From positions 23,313,667-23,377,666 of the forward strand of contig NC_054884.1 in NCBI RefSeq assembly GCF_018320785.1: 64,000 nucleotides of DNA, written 5' to 3'. Shown here piece after piece: positions 56,001 through 64,000 of the stretch. Positions within the stretch are counted from its first letter, which is position 1. Every line of letters begins with the position of its first letter. The position numbers were made by a program, and so were the translations under genes. Under the pieces are notes generated by a model. It saw only the letters and a list, made by a program, of their open reading frames with translations. It made no database searches and had not been told where the DNA came from. This stretch comes from Cheilinus undulatus (lineage: Eukaryota > Chordata > Actinopteri > Labriformes > Labridae).

Positions 56001-57886
56001 CTGTTTTGAAGTTTGTCCTTGTGCAGAGTGACAGAAGAAGGCTGTATATTCCTAGCATCTGCGTTGAACTCCTCTGGACTGCAAGAGCTGGACCTGAGCT
56101 ACAACCACCCAGGAAATTCAGGGTTGAGCTTACTGTGTGCTCTGGAGGAAGACCCACAATGCAGCCTGAAGAGACTTAGGTAGCTGTTTTGACATACATG
56201 CAAAATTACATCAATCAAACAGAAAAAGAGCAGATGTCTAATCTGGGGTTAAATTACATAGGCTATAGACCTGTTTTATAAGTCATTACGAGAACAGTGG
56301 CCTACTTTAGCTTCATTAGCTTGGCTAGCATAGCTTGGCTAGCTATTTAGTTAATGCCAATATGTAGCTATACCTGTGTAGCTATATTACCTACATAGCC
56401 ATGGGAGTTTCATTATTTTTAAATTTGGTTGTCTTATCTATGTAGCTACATAGCTTTGTTAGCTTTAGCCTTCGTTAAGTTAGCTGCGTTAAAGTGTTTT
56501 GTTTTGTCAGCAGATTGTTTACTCAGCTTTGGTAAATGTTTTCCTTTATTAGCTTTAGCTATAGCTATGTAGCTACATTACCTACATAGCTAAGATAGTT
56601 TCATTATCTTTAAATTTGGCCATGTTATTTCTGTAGCTACATTACTAACACAGCTATGTTAGCTTTAGCTTCAACTTTGATGGCTCCATTACAGTGTTTT
56701 CATACAGTCTTCCTTATAGCAGACTGTTTACTCAGCTGTAATAAGCGCTTTGTAACTAGATTTTGCAGGTCACTTTTTTGACCTTTAACTTTTGGTGTCC
56801 TAACCTTTGCCTTAATACCTAACTCTAACTGGAAGATTAATTGGATTTGATTTTGAAAGTTTTAGCGTGTATTTCTGTTCTGAAAGATGCCACGTCTCAG
56901 CTATGGTCTCACCGTAGTCATCTATGGTGTGTGTGGGGGGCAAATATCTGTGGTTTCTTGTATTTCCCTTTGTCAGTTTGCAGAAAATGTCTCTGCATAG
57001 CTAGTTGTATTTCAGCTAACAAAGCCAAACAAATGTATCTTGGAAATGAAAGAGTGTTTTTGCTTGATTGCTTTGCTTTATGTTTTGTTTCAGTGTGGAA
57101 GGGTGTGGTGAATCAAGGAACCAGCCAGGTCCAAAGAAATGTAAGTAACAAGTGACCCTTTTAGGGTTAGTCTATTCCCCCTCTACTGTTTCTCTCCACT
57201 TACTGTGTTCTTCTTGAACCTCTACACTGTTAGGCACAACCATAATCACTACACCCTTGTGTTGCTTGCTAGTGCTTGCTTTTTTGTGAGTTCATGTCCT
57301 CTCAAAATCAAAACAGCTATTTTACTCCTTCTTGACAAAGTCATCATGATCTGTTTTACCAGATACCAAAAATCTCACCTTGGACCCACACACAGCACAC
57401 AGACACCTTCTGTTGGAGGAGGAGAACAAGAAAGCAACATACCACTGGGACATTCAGCCATATCCTGATCACCCTGAACGGTTTGACTCCTGGACACAGG
57501 TGCTGTGCAAAGAGGGACTGACTGGGCGCTGTTACTGGGAGACTGAATGGTGTGGGAGGGCTTTCATTGGAGTGGCCTACAGGAGGATGTGCAGGAAAGG
57601 AGACGGTTTGAACAGCTGGCTGGGCAAAAATGATAGTTCCTGGGGACTATATTTCACCAAAGATGGGTACAAGGACTGGCACAACAACTCAGGCACTCAT
57701 GTGAATATCCCTCCCAACTACACTAAGGTGGGGGTCTACCTGGACTGGTCTGCAGGGACACTGTCCTTTTACAAGATCAGCTGTGGATCATCATACCTCC
57801 TCCACACCTTTCGCACCACCTTCACTGAGCCCGTCTACCCCGGGTTTTGGTTCGGATGGGTGGACTCAGTTGTGTACTTGTGCTAA
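50003..57886 (+). CDS. Fish NLR: FISNA-NACHT-LRR protein with C-terminal PRY-SPRY (NLRC3-like), nine exons
   Basis: A predicted cytosolic innate immune sensor of the large fish-specific NLR class. Nine exons (46+141+57+1789+162+174+168+47+524 = 3108 nt) give 1035 aa and keep frame across every GT-AG junction. The order is a short N-terminus (1-82), FISNA (about 85-155, LYITEGGSGG), NACHT with Walker A GVAGIGKT (179-186) and Walker B LFILDGLDES (251-260), the helical motif HLSVQEFFAALY (about 485), three LRR exons, a linker exon (VEGCGESRNQPGPKK), and PRY-SPRY (862-1035; WDIQPYPDHPERF, GRCYWETE, GVYLDWSAGTLSFYK). No PYD or CARD is visible. Exon 1 is the least certain. The gene looks intact despite repeat-filled introns. 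Teleost NLRs form large families, so no orthologue name is given. Confidence 0.9.
50293..50433 (+). CDS. NLR exon 2
   Basis: The 141-bp exon includes SGGNVVAPYIIGPTYGNINI, the Gly/Asn-rich segment that precedes FISNA in many fish NLRs. The acceptor is ctcttag and the donor gtatgt, phase 1 to phase 1. Confidence 0.8.
50504..50560 (+). CDS. NLR exon 3
   Basis: The 57-bp exon encodes ESIVLLKEELNQDAASQPK. The acceptor is ttttgcag and the donor gtaagc, both in phase with the neighbours. Confidence 0.8.
50870..51130. repeat. TAGCTA-rich block 1
   Basis: Degenerate agctaa/ttagct/tagcta words without a fixed period, inside NLR intron 3. Confidence 0.7.
51280..51606. mobile_element. MITE with about 40-bp terminal inverted repeats in NLR intron 3
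   Basis: The left end gtagtgccacgctatgtaat (continuing aacgccgcattatgtaataa) is inverted at the right end, ttattacataatgtggcgct. The 327-bp interior has gggttagggttagggc-type words and no coding capacity. Confidence 0.8.
52178..53966 (+). CDS. NLR exon 4 (FISNA and NACHT)
   Basis: A 1789-bp exon, open throughout, from the acceptor tctccag to the donor gtaagt. It begins NDRITECQKRLKTTLKKKF. It carries the whole FISNA, NACHT and helical region and the start of the first LRR (LSVFDLSNYTRTEEGLLRLL). An antisense frame of 192 codons inside it is a shadow. Confidence 0.95.
53967..54289. other. NLR intron 4, first part
   Basis: No element recognised before the LINE fragment begins at about 54290. 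Confidence 0.5.
54290..55215 (+). mobile_element. Broken LINE reverse-transcriptase fragment in NLR intron 4
   Basis: Readable plus-strand pieces in shifting frames are AFDSVSRDAIWSILELRGIP (54333-54392), GPRQGCVLAP (about 54488), the GADDVVILAE catalytic box (about 54592) and, downstream, FGYRWQDCVSN and DPAHW. The order is that of a non-LTR retrotransposon pol C-terminal half. Stops and frameshifts show a dead 5'-truncated copy in the same orientation as the host gene. The clade was not assigned with confidence (L2/CR1-like is a guess). Confidence 0.8.
55450..55611 (+). CDS. NLR exon 5 (LRR)
   Basis: The 162-bp exon encodes LNACNLTAKCCKSLGDAI, then LRELNLSDNKLTDEGM. The acceptor is ctgtag and the donor gttaac. 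It is slightly shorter than the usual 168-174 bp NLR LRR exon. Confidence 0.9.
55705..55878 (+). CDS. NLR exon 6 (LRR)
   Basis: The 174-bp exon encodes LRSCSLTEPSSDPLASVI, then LKVLDLSDNDFMDEGVKKL. The acceptor is gttaag and the donor gtaagt. Confidence 0.92.
56012..56179 (+). CDS. NLR exon 7 (LRR)
   Basis: The 168-bp exon encodes LSLCRVTEEGCIFLASALNS, then LQELDLSYNHPGNSGLSLL. The acceptor is ttgaag and the donor gtagct. The longest open frame across it is in another register, so it is easily missed. Confidence 0.9.
   Translation, partial: FVLVQSDRRRLYIPSICVELLWTARAGPELQPPRKFRVELTVCSGGRPTMQPEET
56300..56680. repeat. TAGCTA-rich block 2
   Basis: Repeated phrases 'atgtagctacattacctaca' and 'tagctttagc' occur twice at a spacing of about 200 bp, in NLR intron 7. 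Confidence 0.7.
57094..57140 (+). CDS. NLR exon 8 (linker to PRY-SPRY)
   Basis: The 47-bp exon encodes SVEGCGESRNQPGPKKY across its junctions. Short linkers of this type join LRRs to B30.2 in fish NLRs. The acceptor is tttcag and the donor gtaagt. Confidence 0.88.
57363..57886 (+). CDS. NLR exon 9 (PRY-SPRY, stop)
   Basis: The 524-bp exon begins TKNLTLDPHTAHRHL (PRY). It then shows the SPRY landmarks GRCYWETEWCG, WGLYFTKDGY and GVYLDWSAGTLSFYK, and ends TEPVYPGFWFGW...VYLC before TAA (57884-57886). Confidence 0.95.
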
Positions 57887-58740
57887 ATTCTGAAAAGAAA
57901 GAATCCAAAGTCCCTTTACCCCTTACAATGTGAGAAATGTTCTTGCCCTTGAGCCTCAAATTTTATGTGTGCTACATTGAGAAAACTGACATGTTAAAGC
58001 CTCTTGAAGTATCTCTTTCTGCAGAGTTTGGACTTTTAATATTTGTGGTCAGTATTGTGCTGAAGTAAGACATCCGACCACAGGATTTTGGAGAACTGAT
58101 ACTAAAGACTCATAAAAATAATAATCATAGACGAAAACAAGTCTGCACTTTCTCTGTTTGAGTAGAAGTATACATTTTTGTGTAAGAAACAGCCGTACAT
58201 AGATGAAAACATGTTCTTAAATGTACAAAAGACATTTCTTGCATTTCTGACCAAACCACAGTAAGACATCCTCTCATCTAAATAGTTCTGGTTTTATAAC
58301 AAATGGGTAAAAAAGGGTAATCTTAAAATAATGAACATTTACTTGGCTCCAAGTTGCTAATGTGAATCTGCTTCATTGTAGTCAGATATGTTGGCTGTTA
58401 TATTTTCATTAATGTAACTAATAGTGGAGTTTCCCTTTCTTTTGTTTTGATTGTCTTATTGGCTTTCAACTTCCCTTTTTTCTTTAATTTCCCTTAATAA
58501 TCTTTTTTCCCTCTTTTTTAAACTTCCGATTAATGGCACACTTCAGCAGTTCTCAGTTTTCCCATGATAATGAGTAATTTTTAAATGTTTTATTGAGACC
58601 TCATCTTATTTATCTTGTATTACTCAATGTTGCAAAGGCATAAAAAAGCAAAGAAAGGCCTAACAAACCTTGTGAGTATGGACAATGACAGCATGGCATG
58701 GCATGGTCTATAATTGCCTGCAAATTGTTTGTTTTCTATC
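57887..58740 (+). other. 3' flank and probable 3' UTR of the NLR gene
   Basis: AT-rich and non-coding. No canonical AATAAA hexamer was found in the first kilobase after the stop, so the poly(A) site was not placed. Confidence 0.4.
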
Positions 58741-58744
58741 CCTT

Positions 58745-58885
58745 TATCCATGTAGCTAAAGCTAACTGAGCTGTTAGCTTTAGCAAACATAGCTAAAGCT
58801 AACTGAGCTATACATAATGGAGCTATGTAACTCCGCTATTTATAGCTAGGTTAGCTTTAGCTATGTAAGCGTCAGCAGACAAGGC
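58745..58885. repeat. TAGCTA-rich block 3
   Basis: Words gctaaagctaactgagct and ttagctttagcta, downstream of the NLR gene. Confidence 0.65.
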
Positions 58886-58939
58886 TAAAGCTTACTACAC
58901 ACAAACACACAAATTATTTAGCTGATTTTTTCGATGTTA

Positions 58940-59060
58940 CATCATTTAGCAGATGCTTTAGTCCAAAGCGGCATACATAGAGGTAGACAGGTGTTCCAGG
59001 AGTAAAGAACCTTGCCCAAGGGCCCAAATTGGATATTGTTTCTGTACTGAGTTGGTGGTG
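58940..59060 (-). repeat. SINE-core fragment
   Basis: catttagcagatgctttagt, ccaaagcggcatacatagag and ccttgcccaagggccc occur in the order seen in fish SINE cores. Orientation is inferred, and no promoter boxes are visible. Confidence 0.4.
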
Positions 59061-59084
59061 TAAAACACTTGACTATCCAGCTTT

Positions 59085-59165
59085 GTGAGCTTAGCTTTAG
59101 CTATATTAGGGATGTAGCTCTGTTAGCTACGTAGCTTCGACAACTAACGGAAATGTGAAAGCTAC
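59085..59165. repeat. TAGCTA-rich block 4
   Basis: Short block with ttagctttagctatattag and tctgttagctacgtagct. Confidence 0.55.
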
Positions 59166-59267
59166 GCTGACTGCATCAGAATGTTTCCATGTTCCTGCAG
59201 ATTCTTGAAAAGTCTTATTTTTGTCAGTGACAGGTCTAAAATCTGGAGAGGGACCCAACTGCAGTCA

Positions 59268-59547
59268 AGATGGCCGACATGGACGTCGCTATACATCCAA
59301 ACCATGTTGGAAGTCCCAAGCGGAAGTTTCTTCTTCATGTTGGACTCAGCTGCCAGTGTTTGTCAGTCTTTTTCGCGCCTAAGTCTAACCCTTGGTGCTG
59401 GATCTCAAACATATCACCTTCCATACTGCCTTACCCTGAACCTAACCACTCTGGTTTTAATGCCTAAGCCTAACCTTAGACGTACGGACTTCTGGTTGAG
59501 ACTTCCAGTATGGATTGGATGTATGTCGGCCCAGAGGGCCCATTGGC
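59268..59547. mobile_element. MITE with about 55-bp inverted ends
   Basis: The left arm, beginning gatggccgacat and continuing acatccaaaccatgttggaa, pairs with the right arm ttccagtatggattggatgt followed by atgtcggcc. A cctaacc-rich centre lies between them. The 153-codon frame across it is not a gene. Confidence 0.7.
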
Positions 59548-59737
59548 TAAGATTTGTCTGTATCCAGCCTTCTTTCTCTAATTTATGCTATATAATTCAG
59601 ATCATTCTTTTTCATGTCAATGCTTGTTCACTCAACAGTTGACAACATTTACAGCAGTACAGCCTGTTCATAAACTACTCATCTGTCTAACTGTCAGCCC
59701 CACCCTCTCATCTGATATGTTCTTTATGTTCTCTTCT

Positions 59738-59835
59738 GAATAAAATATGGGTTTAAGAGATTTGCTAGTCATTGCATTCTGTTTTAATGTACATTTTAAA
59801 AAGTACCCCAACCTTTTTGGAATTAGGGTTGAAAA
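59738..59835 (+). mobile_element. Solo terminal fragment of the Tc1/mariner family at 47.7-49.4 kb
   Basis: ctgaataaaatatgggttta, cattgcattctgttttaatg and cctttttggaattagggttg are the 3' terminal region of that family. No transposase part is attached. Confidence 0.65.
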
Positions 59836-59934
59836 AAACACAAGACTTTCTCTTGGCTCTTTGGTCAATCTTTGGTCAATCTTGGCAGTGTCACAATGTT
59901 TTCTTTTAGCATATCTGTAACATTTCAATGTTTC

Positions 59935-60440
59935 AGATTGTCAAAAACGTTTAATATTAGACAAAGATTACCCAAATAATTACACAATGCAGTTTTGTAA
60001 AAAGTGTGTGAAATGTACCTGCCCCCCCTTGCTAAATCATAAACTAACTGTGATGAACTACATCCTTTGGAAAGTTAAGTTCAATTTCACTAGCCACACC
60101 CAGGCTTGATTACTATCACTCCTGTTGAATCAAGAAATCACTTAATGCTACAAAAAAAAAAAGAAGAAAAAGCATCAAGAACAGATTTGAAAAAAAGTTA
60201 CCAACATCCATCAGTCTGGAAAGTCTTACAAAGCCATTTCTAAGACTTTGTTGAGAGCCATTATCCACAAATGGAGAAAACTTGGAACAGTGGTGAACCT
60301 TCCCAGGAGTGGCCGGCCTACCAAAATTACTCAAAAAGCACACTGACAACTCATCCAGGAGGTCACAAAAGATCTCAGAGTAACATCTAAAGATCTAAAG
60401 GTCAGAGGTCTGATCCAGGATTAAATTATGCATAGACCCA
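59935..60440 (+). mobile_element. Tc1-like transposon, 5' part of a split copy
   Basis: Same family as 39946-41170, here on the plus strand: ggcttgattactatcactcc, gtcttacaaagccatttcta, agagccattatccacaaatg and ccttcccaggagtggccggc, which is the N-terminal transposase part. It breaks off at about 60440. A matching 3' end appears at 62715-62800. Confidence 0.65.
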
Positions 60441-60454
60441 TCTAAGAAGTAGTT

Positions 60455-60780
60455 ACTGCTCGCTTTAGCTTTATTAGCTTTAGCTAAAACTTACATAGCT
60501 ACACTAGCGACATAATGTTACAGCTTAAGCCAGTGTAGCTTAGTTAGCTTAGCTACATTGGCTATGTAGATCCATTATGTTTAGCTTAGTTAGCTTTAGC
60601 TACATGAGCTTTAGTAGACCCCACTAAAGGTTACTTAACTACATTGATTCACAACATACCTAGCTGCTTTGTGAGCTTAGCTTTAGCCATCTGCGTTATG
60701 CAGCTGTTAGCTGGGTAGCACCATTATCGCCATGGTTAACATTGCTAATGGAGCTACATAGCTACTCTGGTAGTACATGG
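60455..60780. repeat. TAGCTA-rich block 5
   Basis: The longest block: ttagctttattagctttagc, cttagttagcttagctacat and similar, adjacent to the long inverted-repeat element. Confidence 0.7.
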
Positions 60781-60841
60781 AGTACGAGCTTACTGTTTAC
60801 TTGACTTTATAGTGGGGCAGCTTAACTAGACATTCCTTAAC

Positions 60842-62279
60842 AATTGTTCATTTTGTGATACAAGCATGAAAATTGGGACAGTTATAGCCAAAGGCATTCC
60901 CAAAAGATGTGGATATGGAGGCATCAAGACTGTTCTACATGGCGCCCATGGCAGCCATTTTTCAAAATGGCCACCAATGATAACCATTTTCTTATTAATT
61001 TTCTTATCAGGAGATTTACTGATATTAAGGACCTAATTAGTTTAATTTGTCTACCATACTATTGGAGAGGCTTGAGGTTAGGTAAGAAGTTGACAGGGCT
61101 TAGATCAGAAATGGGTGTGGCTTAAACCAGGGTTGTTTTATTGTTGCAATTTTTATATGACACATGGAAATTGAAAAGATGGAATGGAAATTTAAGGTTG
61201 TTGTTTTTTAAGCCTGAAATTGATACACTTTGAACAAAAGTTGCTACCTGCTATATTTTGTTTATTAGAAAATTAGAGACATCTCAGAATTGAGCTTCAG
61301 GTCAATTCTTTTGATCTCAAGACTAAGAGAACCATTTCAAATTTACACTACGTTTTATATGAACTTGAAACTTGAATTAAGTTTCAGATCAGAGTTTTTT
61401 ATTACAAGACTGACAGAATTATTTACATTTTACACTGTTTTATATAAACTTGAAACTTGAATTGAGTTTCCTATCAATGTTTTTGATCACAAGATTAAAA
61501 TAACGGTTTACAATTTACACTAAGTTTTACATAAACTTGAACCTTCAGTAAATCAATGAAAACATTTCTTTTTCTTTTTTGTTGGTTTTTTTTTTAGGAG
61601 AGGAAGGGAAAAGGAGAGGGAGGGAAGTGAGGTATTTTTTTAAGCGATGTATAAAATGGGGTTAAAAAATAAAAGAGAGGGAAAGCACTTCTGTCTGTCA
61701 CAGCAGTCTATTCAACATTCACCTTTACAGAAACAAAGAGATGTGCAGTTTATTTCAGCTTTTTTGCACTTGCACTGCCTCACACAACTCTTCTTACAAA
61801 AATTGACCTAAACCTAGCCCGATCGTTCATCCAGTGCCATTTAATTCCAGTGCGATTTGTACACCATCTGAGTAACTACATGAAGTCATGTAAAGCCCCG
61901 TTACCCTTGGCTCGGCTCTACCGCGCTGCCGCATCCTGTCAATTCAAGTGTGGCTATCTAACTACATCTAAATATGCACAATATCAACTAGATGTGGGAC
62001 TAATATTTGATAGCATTTAGGAAACTAAACTATGCTACCACTAAAGTATCACTAAAAGGAGTAGATTCTTCATGTTTTTTAATTCTTCATCATCCTTTAT
62101 TATCATTCCTGATAAGAAAATTGATGAGAAAACGGTTATCCTTGGTGGCCATTTAAAAAAAAATGGCTGCCATGGGTACCATGTTGAAAATTCAGGATGC
62201 CTCTATATCCAGTTTTCTTTGGAATACGTTTGGCTATAACTGTACCAGATTTCATGCTTGTATCACAAAGTGATCAATT
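60842..62279. mobile_element. 1.4-kb element with about 175-bp terminal inverted repeats
   Basis: The left arm (60842-61015: tttgtgatacaagcatgaaa, acagttatagccaaag, catggcagccattttt, atggccaccaatgataacc) is inverted at 62100-62279 (ggttatccttggtggccatt, aatggctgccatgg, ttggctataactgt, atgcttgtatcacaaa). Its interior has no transposase, but holds the tandem repeat at 61290-61547 and a GA-rich patch. It is a non-autonomous foldback-like element. Confidence 0.8.
61290..61547. repeat. Three tandem copies of an ~86-bp unit
   Basis: Each unit runs ttgagttt(c).. gat(c)a(c)aagact .. tttacact..gtttta .. aaacttgaa. They lie inside the foldback element between its arms. Confidence 0.75.
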
Positions 62280-62689
62280 CTTGGGGTTATCTCCTCCACG
62301 ATTATTAAACATCCCCTAATCAGGTTTTGAAAGTCAAGTTTTTAACTTTAACCTTTTGGTATCCTAAACCTAACCTTCAAACTTACCCTAACCTAAAATG
62401 GGCGTTTAATCAGATTTTATTTTGAAAGTTTTACCATGTATTTCTGTTTTGAGATATTTGAAGTCTCAGATGAACAATTTGTCAGGGTGGCCGTTAGAAA
62501 TTACCGCCTGAAGCCAGAATATCTTGGTGAAAATTGCTCTGTACCAGAAAATCTGGAAGGAAATTGTCCGGCCATCAGTTCATTACCTCAAACTGAAGTG
62601 CACTCAGATTATGCAGTGGGGTAATAATGCGAAACACACTAGCTGGTTCACCTCTGACTCGCAAAAATGAGGAAGATTTGAAATGACCA

Positions 62690-62800
62690 AGTCAAGGTCC
62701 GAACTTCTCCATCTTAAAATTTGATGATCTAAAACTTTTAAGTGTGTCAAATATTTTAAAAAAAAATCAGGAAGTGGGCAAATACTTCTCCATACACAAT
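62690..62800 (+). mobile_element. Tc1-like transposon, 3' end of the split copy
   Basis: aatttgatgatctaaaactt, aagtgtgtcaaatatttt and ggaagtgggcaaatacttct form the 3' terminus of the family whose 5' part is at 59935-60440. Everything between is foreign sequence. Confidence 0.55.
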
Positions 62801-62999
62801 ACTTTTTTTTTTTTTTACATCTGCTCTCTATCCCCCATTTTCAACTGTATCTACTGTCCTATCAGAATAAAGGCCAAAGTAAAACTTATAAAAGGTCTAA
62901 ACTGTTGTGTAATTGTGTCAATATAATTTGTAATTAAGCTTTTAATTGAAGAAACAATCAGAGAAAGAAGAAGCACAATGCTGTTTCACTTTCAACAAT

Positions 63000-64000
63000 C
63001 ATTTTATTAGCAGTCCCAAGAGGCAATGAAAAAAACACAAATCAAAGAAAAGAAAGGAACAGAAATGAAGATCACAGTTGAGACAGCGGGCCAATCAGAG
63101 CCAGAGAACGTAAAGACGGAACAGAGGGCGACGCACACCAAACAAACAGGGTGACATTGTTAAAAAAGGAACGGAAAGTGATAAATGAAGACTGAATTTA
63201 ATCTCATGGGTAGAGACTGTGTGTATATGTGTGCGTTGGCTGATCCCTCTGTTCCTCAGAAGAAATTCACCAGGACCGACCCCACATCCACGTTCACACA
63301 TCCACACACAGTCGCACCTCGCATTCACACGTACACAAACATATCAAAAAGCCAGCCAAGGCGTCTTCCTTTCTTTAGTAAAAGTCATGATTTTATATTT
63401 AGACTTTTGTGACAGAGAAACCAACCGTCAACAACCCGCAGCTGCTCAGGCAGGTCTTTAAAATCGTTATTTCTATTAATTCTGTACAGATTATATATTT
63501 TATTTACACACCGAGCAGATCATCAGTGCGGAGACAACTCAAGATAAGCAAACTCACGTCCATTTGTCCACTCTTTCTCTGCTCACTTCTGTCTGCTGGA
63601 AACTGGGTTTTATACAATTTTGAACATCAAAACTTTTTTTAAATTAATATAAAGTCTGCAGCACTTCACGCCATCAAACAGACAAGATCATTATCCACCA
63701 AGGATTTCCAATAACTCTGATGCAGAAATCAAAAGTTCACACCTGTCTGATTTCTTTTATTCTTCATTTCGTTTTGTTTCTAGCCTTTTGTAGCTGCATA
63801 GACTTTAATCTAATGAAAGCGTCCTCTCCTAACATGCACAACTGGATCATTAGTGCTCAGAAATCTGAGCATTGATAACTAAACTCAACTAAGACTGTTT
63901 TAAATCAAACACAGATCACATCAATCACTGTTATGATTGTGAACCTTCACATTTGTAGTTTATTTGGGGATAATATTCAGATTTGATACATTTTGAGACA
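63000..64000 (-). other. Possible 3' UTR of a minus-strand gene beyond the right edge
   Basis: On the minus strand an AATAAA hexamer occurs at about 63003-63008 (complement of tttatt). The following kilobase is non-coding and not repeat-like, apart from a CA-rich piece at about 63280-63345. This is compatible with a terminal exon, but no coding part is visible to test it. Confidence 0.25.

Noticed and set aside
59181..59642. Plus-strand open frame of 153 codons
   Set aside because: It spans the MITE at 59268-59547, including both inverted arms; the composition is not protein-like.

Overview
The window looks like nuclear DNA of a ray-finned (teleost) fish. It has two multi-exon genes with GT-AG introns. 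The rest is dense with repeats typical of fish: tRNA-headed SINEs, Tc1/mariner remnants, hAT-like and foldback MITEs, a LINE fragment, minisatellites and low-complexity TAGCTA blocks. There are no prokaryotic operons, real tRNA/rRNA genes or CRISPR arrays.

Region 1 (1-34.8 kb, minus strand): the 5' half of a calcium/calmodulin-dependent protein kinase II gene, best matched to camk2g. Nine coding exons (65, 95, 60, 55, 66, 73, 103, 84 and 95 bp) join in frame from the start codon at 34497-34499 to codon 232 at position 513. They give the N-lobe, hinge, catalytic loop, DFG and most of the C-lobe. The rest of the kinase domain, the autoregulatory segment and the hub lie off the left edge. Intron 2 alone is about 17 kb. 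The introns hold several minus-oriented SINEs, MITEs and an unclassified repeat pair, and a CpG-rich stretch surrounds exon 1.

Region 2 (34.8-50 kb): apparently gene-free and built almost wholly of repeats. It holds a decayed minisatellite at 37.05-37.79 kb and Tc1-like remnants at 38.0, 39.9-41.2, 41.8-42.5, 47.7-48.6 and 48.9-49.4 kb. A 22-bp-unit satellite covers 43.19-45.07 kb. A three-level nested transposon stack covers 45.4-47.0 kb; its innermost unit is a 692-bp foldback element flanked by TTAA.

Region 3 (50.0-57.9 kb, plus strand): a complete-looking nine-exon NLR gene of the fish-specific NLRC3-like/FISNA-NACHT class with a C-terminal PRY-SPRY (B30.2) domain. The model encodes 1035 aa and keeps its frame across every junction. 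Its introns hold a MITE, TAGCTA blocks and a broken LINE reverse transcriptase.

Region 4 (57.9-64 kb): more repeats, including a MITE, a Tc1 copy split in two, and a 1.4-kb long-terminal-inverted-repeat element holding a three-copy tandem repeat of about 86 bp. The last kilobase may be the 3' UTR of a minus-strand gene beyond the right edge, but this is weakly supported.

The two genes act in unrelated processes (calcium signalling and innate immune sensing), and nothing in the sequence links them functionally.
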